Source: Myxococcota bacterium
GTDB taxonomy: Bacteria > Myxococcota > JAJVIH01
Assembly: GCA_022072125.1 (NCBI GenBank)
Contig: JAJVIH010000048.1
Span: 1 to 36,202, forward strand
Reading direction: 5' to 3'
Length of the DNA stretch: 36,202 nucleotides
The position numbers and the translations under genes were made by a program. Every line of letters starts with the position of its first letter. The first letter of the stretch is position 1. Below the pieces are notes generated by a model that was given only the letters and a program-made list of their open reading frames with translations, searched no databases and was not told the origin of the DNA. Positions 15,513-23,950 of this stretch are shown in pieces.

Positions 15513-16836
15513 AGGCGTCCCCCGATTCAATATGCGCGCGCGCTTTCTCCACGCGCACGTCGCCGGTGCTCCGGTTCCAGCGGATCGCCTCGCCGCGAAT
15601 CACGCTCCCGCCATCCCGCAGTTCGGGCCGTCCGGTCAGCACGATTTCCTGGCCGCTGCGTTCGTAGATCAATTCACCGGATTGGGCGCGGATCCGGCCG
15701 CGCCGGATGCGCACGTTGTCCTTTCCATGGAGCTGGCTCGCCTGGTTCTGATCATCCAGCGTCACCTCCATCCTGTCGCATTCGATGGTGGTGTCGCGTT
15801 CGGTGAGTTGCGCGCCGCCGGTGAATTCGCCGGTCTTCGTCGCGGCGGACCAGACCAGATCCGCCGCCCTGGCCTGCACGGCGCCGCCCGCCGCTCCGCG
15901 CTGGGCGTGAATCACCGGGCGCGAGACCGTGAACCGTGAAGCAGGCTGATCCCACGCGATCCGCTCCCCCCGGATGTCCACGCCTTGGCCCGTCACTACC
16001 GGGTCCCCTTCCAGGGTCATCAGGGACGCGCGCGGATTCCACCCGATGCGGTTGGCGGTTCCATTCCAATCGCCGCTGGCGATGCTGGCCGATCCCTCGC
16101 AAGCCGCCGAGGAGATTCTCTCCTCCCAGCGCCCGCCGCCGCCGGGAAGCGCCGTGGCGCTCAGGCGCTCGCAGCGGATCACCCCGTGATCGCTGGTCAC
16201 CACGACGCCGCCAGACAATTCGACCCGGGCGCCGCCGTTGCGGAACAACAATTCCCTGCCCTCAAAACGGATGCCGCCGCGCGCGCCGGTGACGGGACCG
16301 CCGAGTTGTCCCTCCTTGCCGCCGGGATGAAACACTCCCGCCTGGGCGTGAAGCGTGAATCCCTGTGAATCCTGGCGGAGGCGCAGATTTCCTCTCATTT
16401 CCATCCGGCCGGCGGCCCGATCCCACACGCCTTCATCCGCCCGCAGCGCCATGCCATCCGCGCCCGAAATTCCGGGAGCGGTCAGTTGAATGGCGCCTGT
16501 TCCATCCAGCGGCGCGTCCATTGTGCTGGCGGACAGGAAGAGCCCCCGCTCTCCGCCCTCCGCGCGCGCATGGACGCGGAACAGGCGGACCCGGGTCCAT
16601 TCACGGTTGGCGTCCGCGCGTTCCGCCGTGAGGGCGACGGCCTCGCCATCCGCGGGAATCATGTTCATGCGCACGCCGGTCATGCGCAGTTCAGGACCGG
16701 GTTCCGGCGGAGCAGCGGGCGACAGGGCGGGGGCTGGAGTTTCCGGCGCGCCGCAGGCGAACAACAGCACAACCGCCGGCAGACAGGACGGCAGGCGCGG
16801 GACGGGGCGCGGTTCAGGGCTGCTTCCAGTCTTCAT
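15499..16836 (-). CDS. LptC-LptA fusion lipoprotein (LPS transport bridge)
   Basis: A 445-residue protein that appears to join LptC and LptA, the parts that carry LPS across the periplasm. The N-terminus has a signal-like stretch with lipobox LFAC (about residue 28). Residues about 50-230 show the LptC pattern of repeated strands ('AERADANREWTRVRLFRVHA'). The second half, especially after about 320, shows the OstA/LptA pattern: 'LTERDTTIECDRMEVTLDD', 'LIYERSGQEIVLTGRPELRD', 'GGSVIRGEAIRWNRSTGDVRVE'. LptC and LptA are normally separate proteins of about 190 residues each. The ATG at 16836 overlaps the end of the FHA gene and has AGGA 8 bases upstream. lptB follows with overlap. The fusion reading is by pattern recognition; the exact domain boundary is unclear. 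Confidence 0.8.
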   Translation of the reverse strand: MKTGSSPEPRPVPRLPSCLPAVVLLFACGAPETPAPALSPAAPPEPGPELRMTGVRMNMIPADGEAVALTAERADANREWTRVRLFRVHARAEGGERGLFLSASTMDAPLDGTGAIQLTAPGISGADGMALRADEGVWDRAAGRMEMRGNLRLRQDSQGFTLHAQAGVFHPGGKEGQLGGPVTGARGGIRFEGRELLFRNGGARVELSGGVVVTSDHGVIRCERLSATALPGGGGRWEERISSAACEGSASIASGDWNGTANRIGWNPRASLMTLEGDPVVTGQGVDIRGERIAWDQPASRFTVSRPVIHAQRGAAGGAVQARAADLVWSAATKTGEFTGGAQLTERDTTIECDRMEVTLDDQNQASQLHGKDNVRIRRGRIRAQSGELIYERSGQEIVLTGRPELRDGGSVIRGEAIRWNRSTGDVRVEKARAHIESGDAFGQP

Positions 16837-17584
16837 CGCTGATTTCCTGGAAGGAGGCCAGGACCGGGCCGAACTTCAGCCGGGCCCCTGGTTTGAGCGG
16901 ACGGACCTCGCCCAGCGCCATCTCCTCGTCATTGAGGCGCACGCCGCGCCTGGGGTCCAGATTCACGATGCACAATTTCCCCCCGTCATTCACGATGGCC
17001 GCGTGATGTTCGCCCATCCACGGCTCGGGAATGCGGATGACCGCCGATTCCGCGCTGCCAATCACCGCTTCCTGGCGGACGATGACATAGCTGTGAACGC
17101 CAGCCAGGTTGTGCATGCGATCCAGCCTGACCGCCAGCAACGGGCCGCTCGCAGCCGCCTGCTCCGCCCCTGACTCTCCGGCGGCCAGGGCGACCTGACG
17201 GAACTCGTGGTACCGCAGTTCCAGCGACCGCGCCGCGTTGATGACATCCTTGTCCCTCAGCACCCTGGGCTGCCCGGGCTGAAGGGCTTCCTCGTTCACG
17301 CTGGTGCCGCGCGTGGACTGCAGGTCCTCGATGGAGGTTTCGCGTTCGCCCGCCAGCAAGCGGAAGTGCGAGCGGCTGATGCGCGTGGTGAGGCGATCAT
17401 TGTTCTCCTCGCCCAGCGGAAGAATCTTGAGCCGCAGGTTGCTGCGATCGCGTTCGCCAGTGGCGGGATTGTCATGGAACTCGGCGCGGCCCGCGCGGAT
17501 GGCGAATGTGGAATAAATGAAAAACCGGCGCGCTGGACTGAAGCCCGCGAAGCTGAGCAGAAAGGGGTCCGGCAACCAGTTCAT
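16814..17584 (-). CDS. Tandem FHA-domain protein in the envelope gene cluster
   Basis: A 256-residue protein with two forkhead-associated domains, which in this family bind phosphothreonine peptides. The first is canonical: 'TTRISRSHFRLL' (Ser70-Arg-Ser-His73) and 'IEDLQSTRGTSVNEE' (about 85-99). The second is looser: 'AVIGSAESAVIRIPEPWMGEHHAAIV' (about 173-198) and 'NLDPRRGVRLNDEE' (about 208-221); it keeps the His and Asn positions but lacks the usual Arg after Gly. There is no membrane helix. It starts 45 bases after the transglutaminase gene (AGGA upstream) and overlaps the LptC-LptA gene by 23 bases, placing it firmly in the envelope operon. No Ser/Thr kinase is in the window, so its phosphorylated partner is unknown. 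Confidence 0.83.
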   Translation of the reverse strand: MNWLPDPFLLSFAGFSPARRFFIYSTFAIRAGRAEFHDNPATGERDRSNLRLKILPLGEENNDRLTTRISRSHFRLLAGERETSIEDLQSTRGTSVNEEALQPGQPRVLRDKDVINAARSLELRYHEFRQVALAAGESGAEQAAASGPLLAVRLDRMHNLAGVHSYVIVRQEAVIGSAESAVIRIPEPWMGEHHAAIVNDGGKLCIVNLDPRRGVRLNDEEMALGEVRPLKPGARLKFGPVLASFQEISDEDWKQP

Positions 17585-17629
17585 GGCCCGTTCCTACATC
17601 GGCGGGGTGCGCGGAGCAATCCGGACAAC

Positions 17630-19774
17630 TCACTGGGGACGGCGCGCAAACCGCGCCAGCGCCGTCTCGGCCCGTTCAAACTCCGCCCGCGTGGGCGGAC
17701 GCCTGGAGAAGCGCGCCGCCTGGTATACATTGGTGATGATCGCCGCGTCGTTGAGCGCGTGCGGGGGAAGCGAAGCGCGCTCCATGGCCCTGAGCACGGA
17801 TTCCACGGTGTCGCCGGGCTGGCGTTCGACGCCCTTGCGCGCGAGTTGATCCAGAAACCGTTCATAGAGCCGCACGCCGCGCGCCTGAGCCGCGCCGCGC
17901 GGCTGCTGGCGGTCAGGCCCCGATACATGCCAGCGCCAGATCAGGAAGAGCGCGGCCGCCATCAACAACGCCGGGGCCAGGATGACGCCCCATTTGCGCG
18001 CCTCCTGTTTGAGGTCGCGTTTTCCGGAGAAGGGACCATTCGCCGCCGGAGGCTCGCCGCCGCCGGAGAAGGCCATTTTCAGGCTCTTGAAAATGCTGAA
18101 CTGGGTTCCGAGATCGAATTCCAGCACCCAGCGGTTCCAGGTGTTGCGCACCGCGTCGAAGATATTGCCCATGGCGCCTCCCCACATCAGCGCCGAACTG
18201 GGGGTGGGCTCGAAGCGGATCCATCCCTCTCCCGGAAAAAACACTTCGGCCCAGGAGTGGGCGTATCCCTTGCGCACGGCGTAATACTGGCCCAGTTCGT
18301 TCCAGTCGGCCCCGAGAAAACCATTCACGTTCCGCGCGGGCACCCCCGCCAAGCGCGCGAGCATCACGAAGGCGGTCGAGAAATACACGCAGTGCCCCGC
18401 CTTGCGGTTGAAGAGGAAGAACTCCAGATCGGACTCGTCGCCGTTGGTTCCCAGATCGGTGGTGTATTTGAACCGCGTGGAAAGGTGCTGCTCGATCGCC
18501 CTGGCCTTGTCGTACGCGGTCTCCTTGCCCGCCGTGATCTGGTCCGCCAGTTCCGCCATGCGCGGCGAGAATGCGGGGGTTTGCAGGTACATGCGGTAGA
18601 TGTAACGGGGGTAACGTTCGCCCGCCGCCCTCAGCACGTCCGGGTCCGGTTCGCTGAGGTCCGAATAGACGGTGTAGGCGCGGCTGGCGCCGTCCAGCAG
18701 CCCGTACAGGATATCCCCATCCGCTTTTTTCTGGGGAAAATGCATGCGCGCGGTTTTGCTCATCTGCGAAGTATTCACGGCCATGATGCGGTCCGCGCCG
18801 AACAGCAGGCGGGTGTCCATGGGCTCCTGATAAATGCGGATCTCCGTGAGTTTCGCGCCGCGCAGGTCCTTGCGGCGCTCCAGCGGATATACCCCGTTCG
18901 CGTTCATGAACAGGGCCAGCAGCCTTTCGTCGGTGGAATGCCAGCGCCTGCCGTCGAAATGATCGAACGACTGGCCGCGCCAGTAGATATTGTTGAGCGA
19001 ACTGCCGCGCATGCCCTCGATTTCCGCGCGCATCACCACCGCCGGATCGTTGCGGATCAGTCCGAACGCGCCAATCTCGACCTGATCGCTGAAACCCGTG
19101 GTGGATTGTCCCGCGCGCACCTTGGGCTGGAAAAGCCCCATGCCCACGCGCGGAATGGCGATGAACAGCAGCAGCGTCACGGCGAACACCGCTCCGGCCA
19201 GCGTCATCACGCCGGCCAGCCAGCGCCACGAAAGCACGCCTGCTCCGTCAATCAGCGCCGCCATCTGTTCGAAAGCCGGCTCCTGTTCAAAACGCCGCCG
19301 CCAGTCTTCCCCCGCTTCGTTCTGCAGATGCAGCAGCACCAGCGTGACAATGGATGACGGCACGAAGATCAGGAAACACGGGGCGTACAACACGCTGCTG
19401 ACCAGCGCCGATCCCGCCAGCAGGGCGAGCAGGCTGAACAGCAGCAATTGTTTGCTGTCCTTGGGTTTCCAGCGGTTGAAAAGCTTGTTGAGGGTGATGA
19501 AGAACAGCAGGCCGGTGAGGTTCAGGAAAAATTCGCCTTCGAGAATGAAATTGTCCACGATCACCCACAACAGCAGGATGAAGGTGGCCATGTTCCACAC
19601 GCGCGCCGAGGTCTCCGCGTAACGCCTGGGCGTCTCCACGAACCACGAGACGGCCAGCAGCGCCATGAACGGCCAGGTCATCCACTCCGGCAAATCGCTG
19701 GAAATGAACAGCGTGGCGTGCCCGGCGGCGATGGCCAGGTAGAGCGAAGCCTTGAGCGCAAGGGCCGATTTCAC
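17630..19774 (-). CDS. TgpA-like membrane transglutaminase (DUF3488 + transglutaminase core)
   Basis: A 714-residue inner-membrane protein. The N-terminal part (about 1-210) contains several hydrophobic helices of the DUF3488 type. A periplasmic transglutaminase-like domain follows, with the probable triad Cys462 ('RKAGHCVYFSTA'), His506 ('YAHSWAEVF') and Glu522 in 'RFEPTP'. One more membrane helix lies near 597-615, then a cytoplasmic DUF4129-like tail ending in a helical segment rich in Arg and Ala. Pseudomonas TgpA is an essential protein of this architecture with an unresolved envelope role. The start is a GTG at 19774 overlapping the DUF58 stop (GTGA), with GGAGG upstream, showing coupling. 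The usual MoxR AAA+ ATPase partner is absent here. Confidence 0.92.
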   Translation of the reverse strand: MKSALALKASLYLAIAAGHATLFISSDLPEWMTWPFMALLAVSWFVETPRRYAETSARVWNMATFILLLWVIVDNFILEGEFFLNLTGLLFFITLNKLFNRWKPKDSKQLLLFSLLALLAGSALVSSVLYAPCFLIFVPSSIVTLVLLHLQNEAGEDWRRRFEQEPAFEQMAALIDGAGVLSWRWLAGVMTLAGAVFAVTLLLFIAIPRVGMGLFQPKVRAGQSTTGFSDQVEIGAFGLIRNDPAVVMRAEIEGMRGSSLNNIYWRGQSFDHFDGRRWHSTDERLLALFMNANGVYPLERRKDLRGAKLTEIRIYQEPMDTRLLFGADRIMAVNTSQMSKTARMHFPQKKADGDILYGLLDGASRAYTVYSDLSEPDPDVLRAAGERYPRYIYRMYLQTPAFSPRMAELADQITAGKETAYDKARAIEQHLSTRFKYTTDLGTNGDESDLEFFLFNRKAGHCVYFSTAFVMLARLAGVPARNVNGFLGADWNELGQYYAVRKGYAHSWAEVFFPGEGWIRFEPTPSSALMWGGAMGNIFDAVRNTWNRWVLEFDLGTQFSIFKSLKMAFSGGGEPPAANGPFSGKRDLKQEARKWGVILAPALLMAAALFLIWRWHVSGPDRQQPRGAAQARGVRLYERFLDQLARKGVERQPGDTVESVLRAMERASLPPHALNDAAIITNVYQAARFSRRPPTRAEFERAETALARFARRPQ

Positions 19775-21030
19775 GCCGCCTCCCGCCAGGCCTGGGTCAT
19801 CATCACCCGCGCGCCGCCTTTGGCGTCCACGCGGATTTCACATTCAAAGGCGGGGCCGCCGCGGAACGCCGAGGCCGCCGATGGACTGATCAGGACCAGG
19901 CTTCCCGCGCGATCCTCCGGCGGAAAACGCCACGCCAGCCCGGCGGGCCGTTGCGTGTACACATCCAGACGCGCCAGGCAGTTCATCAAATGGGTCAGAT
20001 GGGCCTCTCCGGCGGCGGGGTCAACCACCAGCCCAAGCGCGCACAACCCCGTCTCGTAATTGTTGCCGATGGCCCATGAGGCGATCGAAGCCGCCAGCGC
20101 GATCGCCTCCTCGGCGCTGTCCAGATCGGACGGCCCGGTGACGCCCGTGCATTCATTGTTCACGCAAATGGTCAGGCGCCTGCGCTGTTCCCGTTCAAAC
20201 TCCCGGGTCATCAGCTTGCGGCGGCGCGCGAATGATTTCCAGTGGATGGCGCGCGCGTCGTCCCCGGGGCGGAAGGGGCGGAGGCTGTGAAACTCCAGGC
20301 CGGCCCCGGGCTCGGCGGTGCTGACTTCCCCTTGCCGTCCCAGCCAGCGCTGGAATTGTTCCGGAGCCGCCCGTTTGGCCGGCCAGACCAGCGCCTCGCC
20401 CGGCGCTTCGAGATATCGGGCCTTGCGGAAGAAGGCGAAGGGGAATCGCGTGGATATGCTGACCGCCGCGAAGCGCGCGGGACCGCGCCGGGGGAAGACA
20501 TGCTTGTAGGCGATGGTCCGCGTCTCCCCCGCCGGGACATGCAGCAGAAACCGTTTCATGCCATGGCGAAGCAGGTCCTCGGCGCGGGTCCAGCGCAGGA
20601 TTTCCAGAATCCAGCCGGTGATTCCGCGGCGCATGCGTTCCGGATCCTTTTCGTTGAAGACATCCTCGGCCTCGATGGCGAAGGTGGGAATCACGCGCTT
20701 GCCGCTGGTGATGGCGATGCGGATCAGCGTTTCCTCTCCAGCGAAAATCCGGGGGGGGATTTCCCGCTTCACGGCGAGGCGCCGGATCATCTGCTCCGAC
20801 AGGATGCCGGACAACACGATGGTCGAAAGCATCAGGCCCAGCATCAGGTACAGCAGGTTGTTGCCCGTGTTGACCGCCGCGAATCCCACCACCAGCGTGA
20901 TGATGGTGAAGTTGCGTCCCTCGGCCGTGAAACGGAGGGTGCGCGGGGGCTGCAGCAACCGCAGGATGCGGTCCAGCAGGGTCTGTCCGGCGGGGGCCAG
21001 GGGGGCGGATAAAAATGAGGACTGGTTCAT
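19771..21030 (-). CDS. DUF58 domain protein (von Willebrand-like fold family)
   Basis: A 419-residue protein with two N-terminal membrane helices (about 38-75, 'FTIITLVVGFAAVNTG' and 'LLYLMLGLMLSTIVL'). The DUF58 hallmark 'LEFHSLRPFRPGDDARAIHWKSFARR' is followed by 'LMTREFE' (about 245-280). DUF58 proteins usually sit between a MoxR ATPase and a TgpA-like transglutaminase and are thought to adapt the two. Here the transglutaminase follows with a GTGA overlap, while the gene before is a HAD phosphatase overlapping by ATGA. Molecular function is unknown for the family. Confidence 0.93.
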   Translation of the reverse strand: MNQSSFLSAPLAPAGQTLLDRILRLLQPPRTLRFTAEGRNFTIITLVVGFAAVNTGNNLLYLMLGLMLSTIVLSGILSEQMIRRLAVKREIPPRIFAGEETLIRIAITSGKRVIPTFAIEAEDVFNEKDPERMRRGITGWILEILRWTRAEDLLRHGMKRFLLHVPAGETRTIAYKHVFPRRGPARFAAVSISTRFPFAFFRKARYLEAPGEALVWPAKRAAPEQFQRWLGRQGEVSTAEPGAGLEFHSLRPFRPGDDARAIHWKSFARRRKLMTREFEREQRRRLTICVNNECTGVTGPSDLDSAEEAIALAASIASWAIGNNYETGLCALGLVVDPAAGEAHLTHLMNCLARLDVYTQRPAGLAWRFPPEDRAGSLVLISPSAASAFRGGPAFECEIRVDAKGGARVMMTQAWREAA

Positions 21031-21863
21031 TCCAGGCGGAAATCCGGAACGGAAGGGATGCCTTCCTTCACCGGCGGAGCATCCGGCCGGTGTTTGGTGG
21101 CCAGAAAAATCACCCGCGCATCCGGATACGCTGCTTTCATGGCGTTCACGTTGCCGGGTTCGTTGTCAAAGCTGGCGAGAACCTTGCCAAGCCGGCGCAG
21201 CGCGGGAAATACCGTGTTTTTGAACGCTTCGTCCTCCATCGCCGCATCGGGTTTGAGGATGAGCATGGTGTTGTTGGCGCCCACGGGAAAACCCGCGATC
21301 TGCAGGGCCTGCACGGTGGGCTGCAACATCCGCGGGGCGTCACGGCCCGACAGATAAACGACGAGCGCTCCCGCCCGGTGCAGCCGGTGAACATAATCCA
21401 CGGCCCCGGGAAGCGTGCGATCATGGACCGCCCAGGCCCCCATGAAGCGCGGCTTCCAGAAGGACTTGATCTTTTCCAACTCCCTGGCTTCCGTCACGCC
21501 CACTTTCGCCACGCTCGCCTCCACGCCATATTCGATATGCTCCGGACGCAGGCCGCGCAACGCCCTGCCGGTGGGGCTGTCCGCCACGCCGGCCTGGGCG
21601 GCGTACTCGCGCAAAATGCCGAGGGTGCGCTCGCGGTTGTCAAACAGGGTGTCGTCCAGATCAAAGATGACGATGGGCGTGGGGCCGTTTTCCGCGGCGG
21701 CCTGTTTCACCTCTTCGATTACAGAGCCCAGAAGCTGGGAGGGGATGACCTGGGCCTTGCCTTCGACCGCCTTTTTCACCGTGGTTTTGGCGTCAACCGG
21801 TGCTGGCGGCGCGGACAACAGGGCGAAACCGGCGATCAGAATCGGAAACAGGATGGACTTCAT
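21027..21863 (-). CDS. HAD-superfamily acid phosphatase, exported
   Basis: A 278-residue protein with a signal peptide (residues 1-25, cleavage after 'PVDA'). The HAD motif I is 'IFDLDDTLFDN' (Asp68, Asp70); the motif II region is 'VVYLSGRD', and an acidic late motif is 'ASFDNEPGNVNAM'. This places it with DDDD or class-B-like non-specific acid phosphatases acting in the periplasm; the substrate is unknown. The start at 21863 has GGAAGAG upstream and begins the signal peptide. The same frame stays open to 23105, but that part is antisense to the amidohydrolase and is a shadow. It is probably the first gene of the series running down to lptB, and it is divergent from the amidohydrolase with 45 bases between. 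Confidence 0.87.
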   Translation of the reverse strand: MKSILFPILIAGFALLSAPPAPVDAKTTVKKAVEGKAQVIPSQLLGSVIEEVKQAAAENGPTPIVIFDLDDTLFDNRERTLGILREYAAQAGVADSPTGRALRGLRPEHIEYGVEASVAKVGVTEARELEKIKSFWKPRFMGAWAVHDRTLPGAVDYVHRLHRAGALVVYLSGRDAPRMLQPTVQALQIAGFPVGANNTMLILKPDAAMEDEAFKNTVFPALRRLGKVLASFDNEPGNVNAMKAAYPDARVIFLATKHRPDAPPVKEGIPSVPDFRLE

Positions 21864-21908
21864 CAAGCTCTTCCTTGAAAAGTTCCGGGCGGCTGATACT
21901 GATACTGC

Positions 21909-23291
21909 ATGACCACTCCAGACCAACGCAAGCAACCCAAGACCACCGTGGACCTCGTGGTGGACGGGGCCACCATTGTCACCATGGACCCGCAAAACCG
22001 CGTCATCACCCATGGCGCGATGGCGGTGGATCACGGCGGCATTCTCGCGATCGGACCACGCGACAGCATCCTGGACTCGTACACGGGCAAGGACTGGCTG
22101 AGCCTGGACGGCGATATCGTCATGCCCGGCCTGATCAATTGCCATACCCATATCCCCATGGCGGTGATGCGCGGCGTCGCCGACGACATGGCGCTGGGCA
22201 AATGGCTGTTCGAGTACGTCTTCCCGGCGGAAAACTCCCTGACGCTGGATCGCTTCCAGACCGGCGCCGAAATCTCGCTGGCTGAAATGATCGCCTCGGG
22301 CACGACCTGCTTCGCCGACATGTACTATTTCCAGCATGAACTGGCGCATGTGGTTGCGCGCGCCGGGGTGCGCGCGGTGCTGGCGGCCAGCTACAAGGAC
22401 CTGCCCTCGCCGGATTTTCCCAGCGCGGACGCGGCGCTGGAAGGGGCCCGGCGGTTCATCATGGATTTTCACGGCCATGAACTGATCACCCCCGCCCTGG
22501 GGCCGCATTCCACCTACACGCTCGCCAGTGAGCCCTTGCGCAAAACCGCCGCGCTGGCGGAGGAAACCGGCGCGCTGGTGCTGGTTCACGCCTCCGAAAC
22601 CAGCGGCGAAGTCAAAATGGCGATGGAGAAACACGGCGCCTCGCCCATCGAGGTGTTGCGCCGCACGGGCCTGCTGACGCCCCAATCGGTGCTCGCCCAC
22701 TGCGTGAAGGTGACGCAGGCGGAGATGGAAACCATCGCCGCCGCCGGCGCGTCGGTGGCCCATTGCCCGGACAGCAACATGAAGCTGGCCTCGGGCATCG
22801 CGCCGGTCACCGCGATGAAACGGGCCGGCGTGCGCGTGGTGATTGGCACCGACGGCCCGGTCTCCAACAATGATCAGGACATGTTCGCGGAACTGCGATC
22901 CGCCGCGCTGGTGGCCAAAGCGGCCGATGAAGACCCCGAGGCGCTGCCCGCCATGGACGTGCTGCGCATGGCCACCATCGAAGCCGCGCGCGCCCTGCAC
23001 ATGGACAGCCGCACCGGCTCGCTCGAACCGGGAAAACGCGCGGACTTCATCGTGGTGGATATTCACCGCCCGCATCTGCAGCCATTCACCAACGTGTTTT
23101 CGCACCTGGCCTACAGCGCGCGCGGCTCCGATGTCAGCTTCACCTTCGTCAACGGCCGCCGTCTCTACGAAAGAGGCGAATTCCGCACCATTGACTGGGA
23201 GCGCCTGGAGGCCCGCGCCAAAACCGCCTGGGCGGACCTGAAAAAGGCCATTCCCGTGCCGTGGGAAAAACCACCGGCTACTCCGGCGTGA
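21909..23291 (+). CDS. Amidohydrolase of the SAH/MTA deaminase (MtaD/TrzN) family
   Basis: A 460-residue cytosolic metal-dependent deaminase. The TIM-barrel metal and catalytic residues are visible: His79 and His81 ('GLINCHTHIPM'), His227 ('LVHASETSGE', with Glu230), His264 ('LAHCVKV') and Asp315 ('GTDGPVSNN'). The C-terminal 'GSLEPGKRADFIVVD' is typical of the amidohydrolase superfamily. Close family members turn S-adenosylhomocysteine or 5'-methylthioadenosine into their inosyl forms; chlorohydrolases such as AtzA/TrzN share the fold, so the substrate is inferred. No strong ribosome site is visible at 21909. Its 3' end overlaps the convergent adenosyltransferase gene by 14 bases. Confidence 0.85.
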   Translation: MTTPDQRKQPKTTVDLVVDGATIVTMDPQNRVITHGAMAVDHGGILAIGPRDSILDSYTGKDWLSLDGDIVMPGLINCHTHIPMAVMRGVADDMALGKWLFEYVFPAENSLTLDRFQTGAEISLAEMIASGTTCFADMYYFQHELAHVVARAGVRAVLAASYKDLPSPDFPSADAALEGARRFIMDFHGHELITPALGPHSTYTLASEPLRKTAALAEETGALVLVHASETSGEVKMAMEKHGASPIEVLRRTGLLTPQSVLAHCVKVTQAEMETIAAAGASVAHCPDSNMKLASGIAPVTAMKRAGVRVVIGTDGPVSNNDQDMFAELRSAALVAKAADEDPEALPAMDVLRMATIEAARALHMDSRTGSLEPGKRADFIVVDIHRPHLQPFTNVFSHLAYSARGSDVSFTFVNGRRLYERGEFRTIDWERLEARAKTAWADLKKAIPVPWEKPPATPA

Positions 23292-23877
23292 CCCGCGACG
23301 GGTCCCAGAGAAATTCCCGTTCGCCGCCCGTCAGGGCGGCCCAGCGTCCCCACACAAAACAGGCGTCGCTCAGGCGGTTGACGTAGCGCATCATCACCGG
23401 TTCGATCTCGCCCGCGCGCAGCATGGCGGCCATCTGGCGCTCGGCGCGCCGGCAGACCGTGCGGGCCTGGTGCAAAAACGCCTCGGGCCAGTCGCCGCCC
23501 GGCAGCACGAAGCTCTTGAGGTGGGGCAGGCGCTCGTTCATCTCGTCCATCTCGCGCTCAAGCCGGTCCACCATTTCCTGGGTGACGCGGGGTTGTTGCG
23601 GATGCAGGTCGGCGGGCAGGGTGGCCAGTTCGCTTCCCAGATTGAACAATTCATGGGAAATGCGCGTCAGAATGTCCTCGAGTTTTTTCAGTTCAGGAAA
23701 CTGCGCGGCCTTTTTGCTCACGGCCGTGCGCGCGAGACCCATGACGCTGTTGAGTTCGTCAATGGTCCCATACGCCTCGATGCGCGGATGATCCTTCGGG
23801 GTCTCCTGCCCGCCCACCAGCCGCGTGGTTCCCTGATCGCCCGTTCGCGTATAAACCCGTGTAATCCGGATGGCCAT
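23278..23877 (-). CDS. Cob(I)alamin adenosyltransferase, PduO type
   Basis: A 199-residue enzyme that transfers the adenosyl group of ATP to cob(I)alamin, making coenzyme B12. The N-terminal ATP-binding signature is 'YTRTGDQGTTRLVGG' (residues 9-23). The helical core includes 'EAYGTIDELNSVMGLA' and the late motif 'FVLPGGDWPEAFLHQARTVCRRAER', both characteristic of PduO-type enzymes. Length is normal. The start at 23877 has GGAGCAGGA upstream. It lies 73 bases after btuD in the same direction, with a probable promoter of its own in between, and completes the import-then-adenosylate pathway. It is convergent with, and overlaps, the amidohydrolase. Confidence 0.95.
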   Translation of the reverse strand: MAIRITRVYTRTGDQGTTRLVGGQETPKDHPRIEAYGTIDELNSVMGLARTAVSKKAAQFPELKKLEDILTRISHELFNLGSELATLPADLHPQQPRVTQEMVDRLEREMDEMNERLPHLKSFVLPGGDWPEAFLHQARTVCRRAERQMAAMLRAGEIEPVMMRYVNRLSDACFVWGRWAALTGGEREFLWDPSRVTPE

Positions 23878-23909
23878 TCCTGCTCCAAGACCGCTGCATC
23901 AGGCTTTTG

Positions 23910-23938
23910 ATTGTAAGCAATCCGCCTTGCGCCAACAA
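23910..23938 (-). promoter_or_regulatory. Putative promoter of the adenosyltransferase gene
   Basis: TTGTTG (23938-23933), a 17-base spacer and TACAAT (23915-23910, five of six consensus bases), 33 bases before the start codon. No riboswitch motif is present here. Confidence 0.45.
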
Positions 23939-23950
23939 CTTCCCTGAATC

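Noticed and set aside
17207-19357. 716-codon open frame on the + strand opposite the transglutaminase gene
   Set aside because: The minus strand encodes the intact catalytic residues and membrane helices; the + frame is low-complexity Arg/Gln/His/Gly and unrecognisable.
21864-23105. Long upstream extension of the HAD phosphatase frame
   Set aside because: It runs antisense to the amidohydrolase, while the phosphatase has a good ribosome site and signal peptide at 21863.
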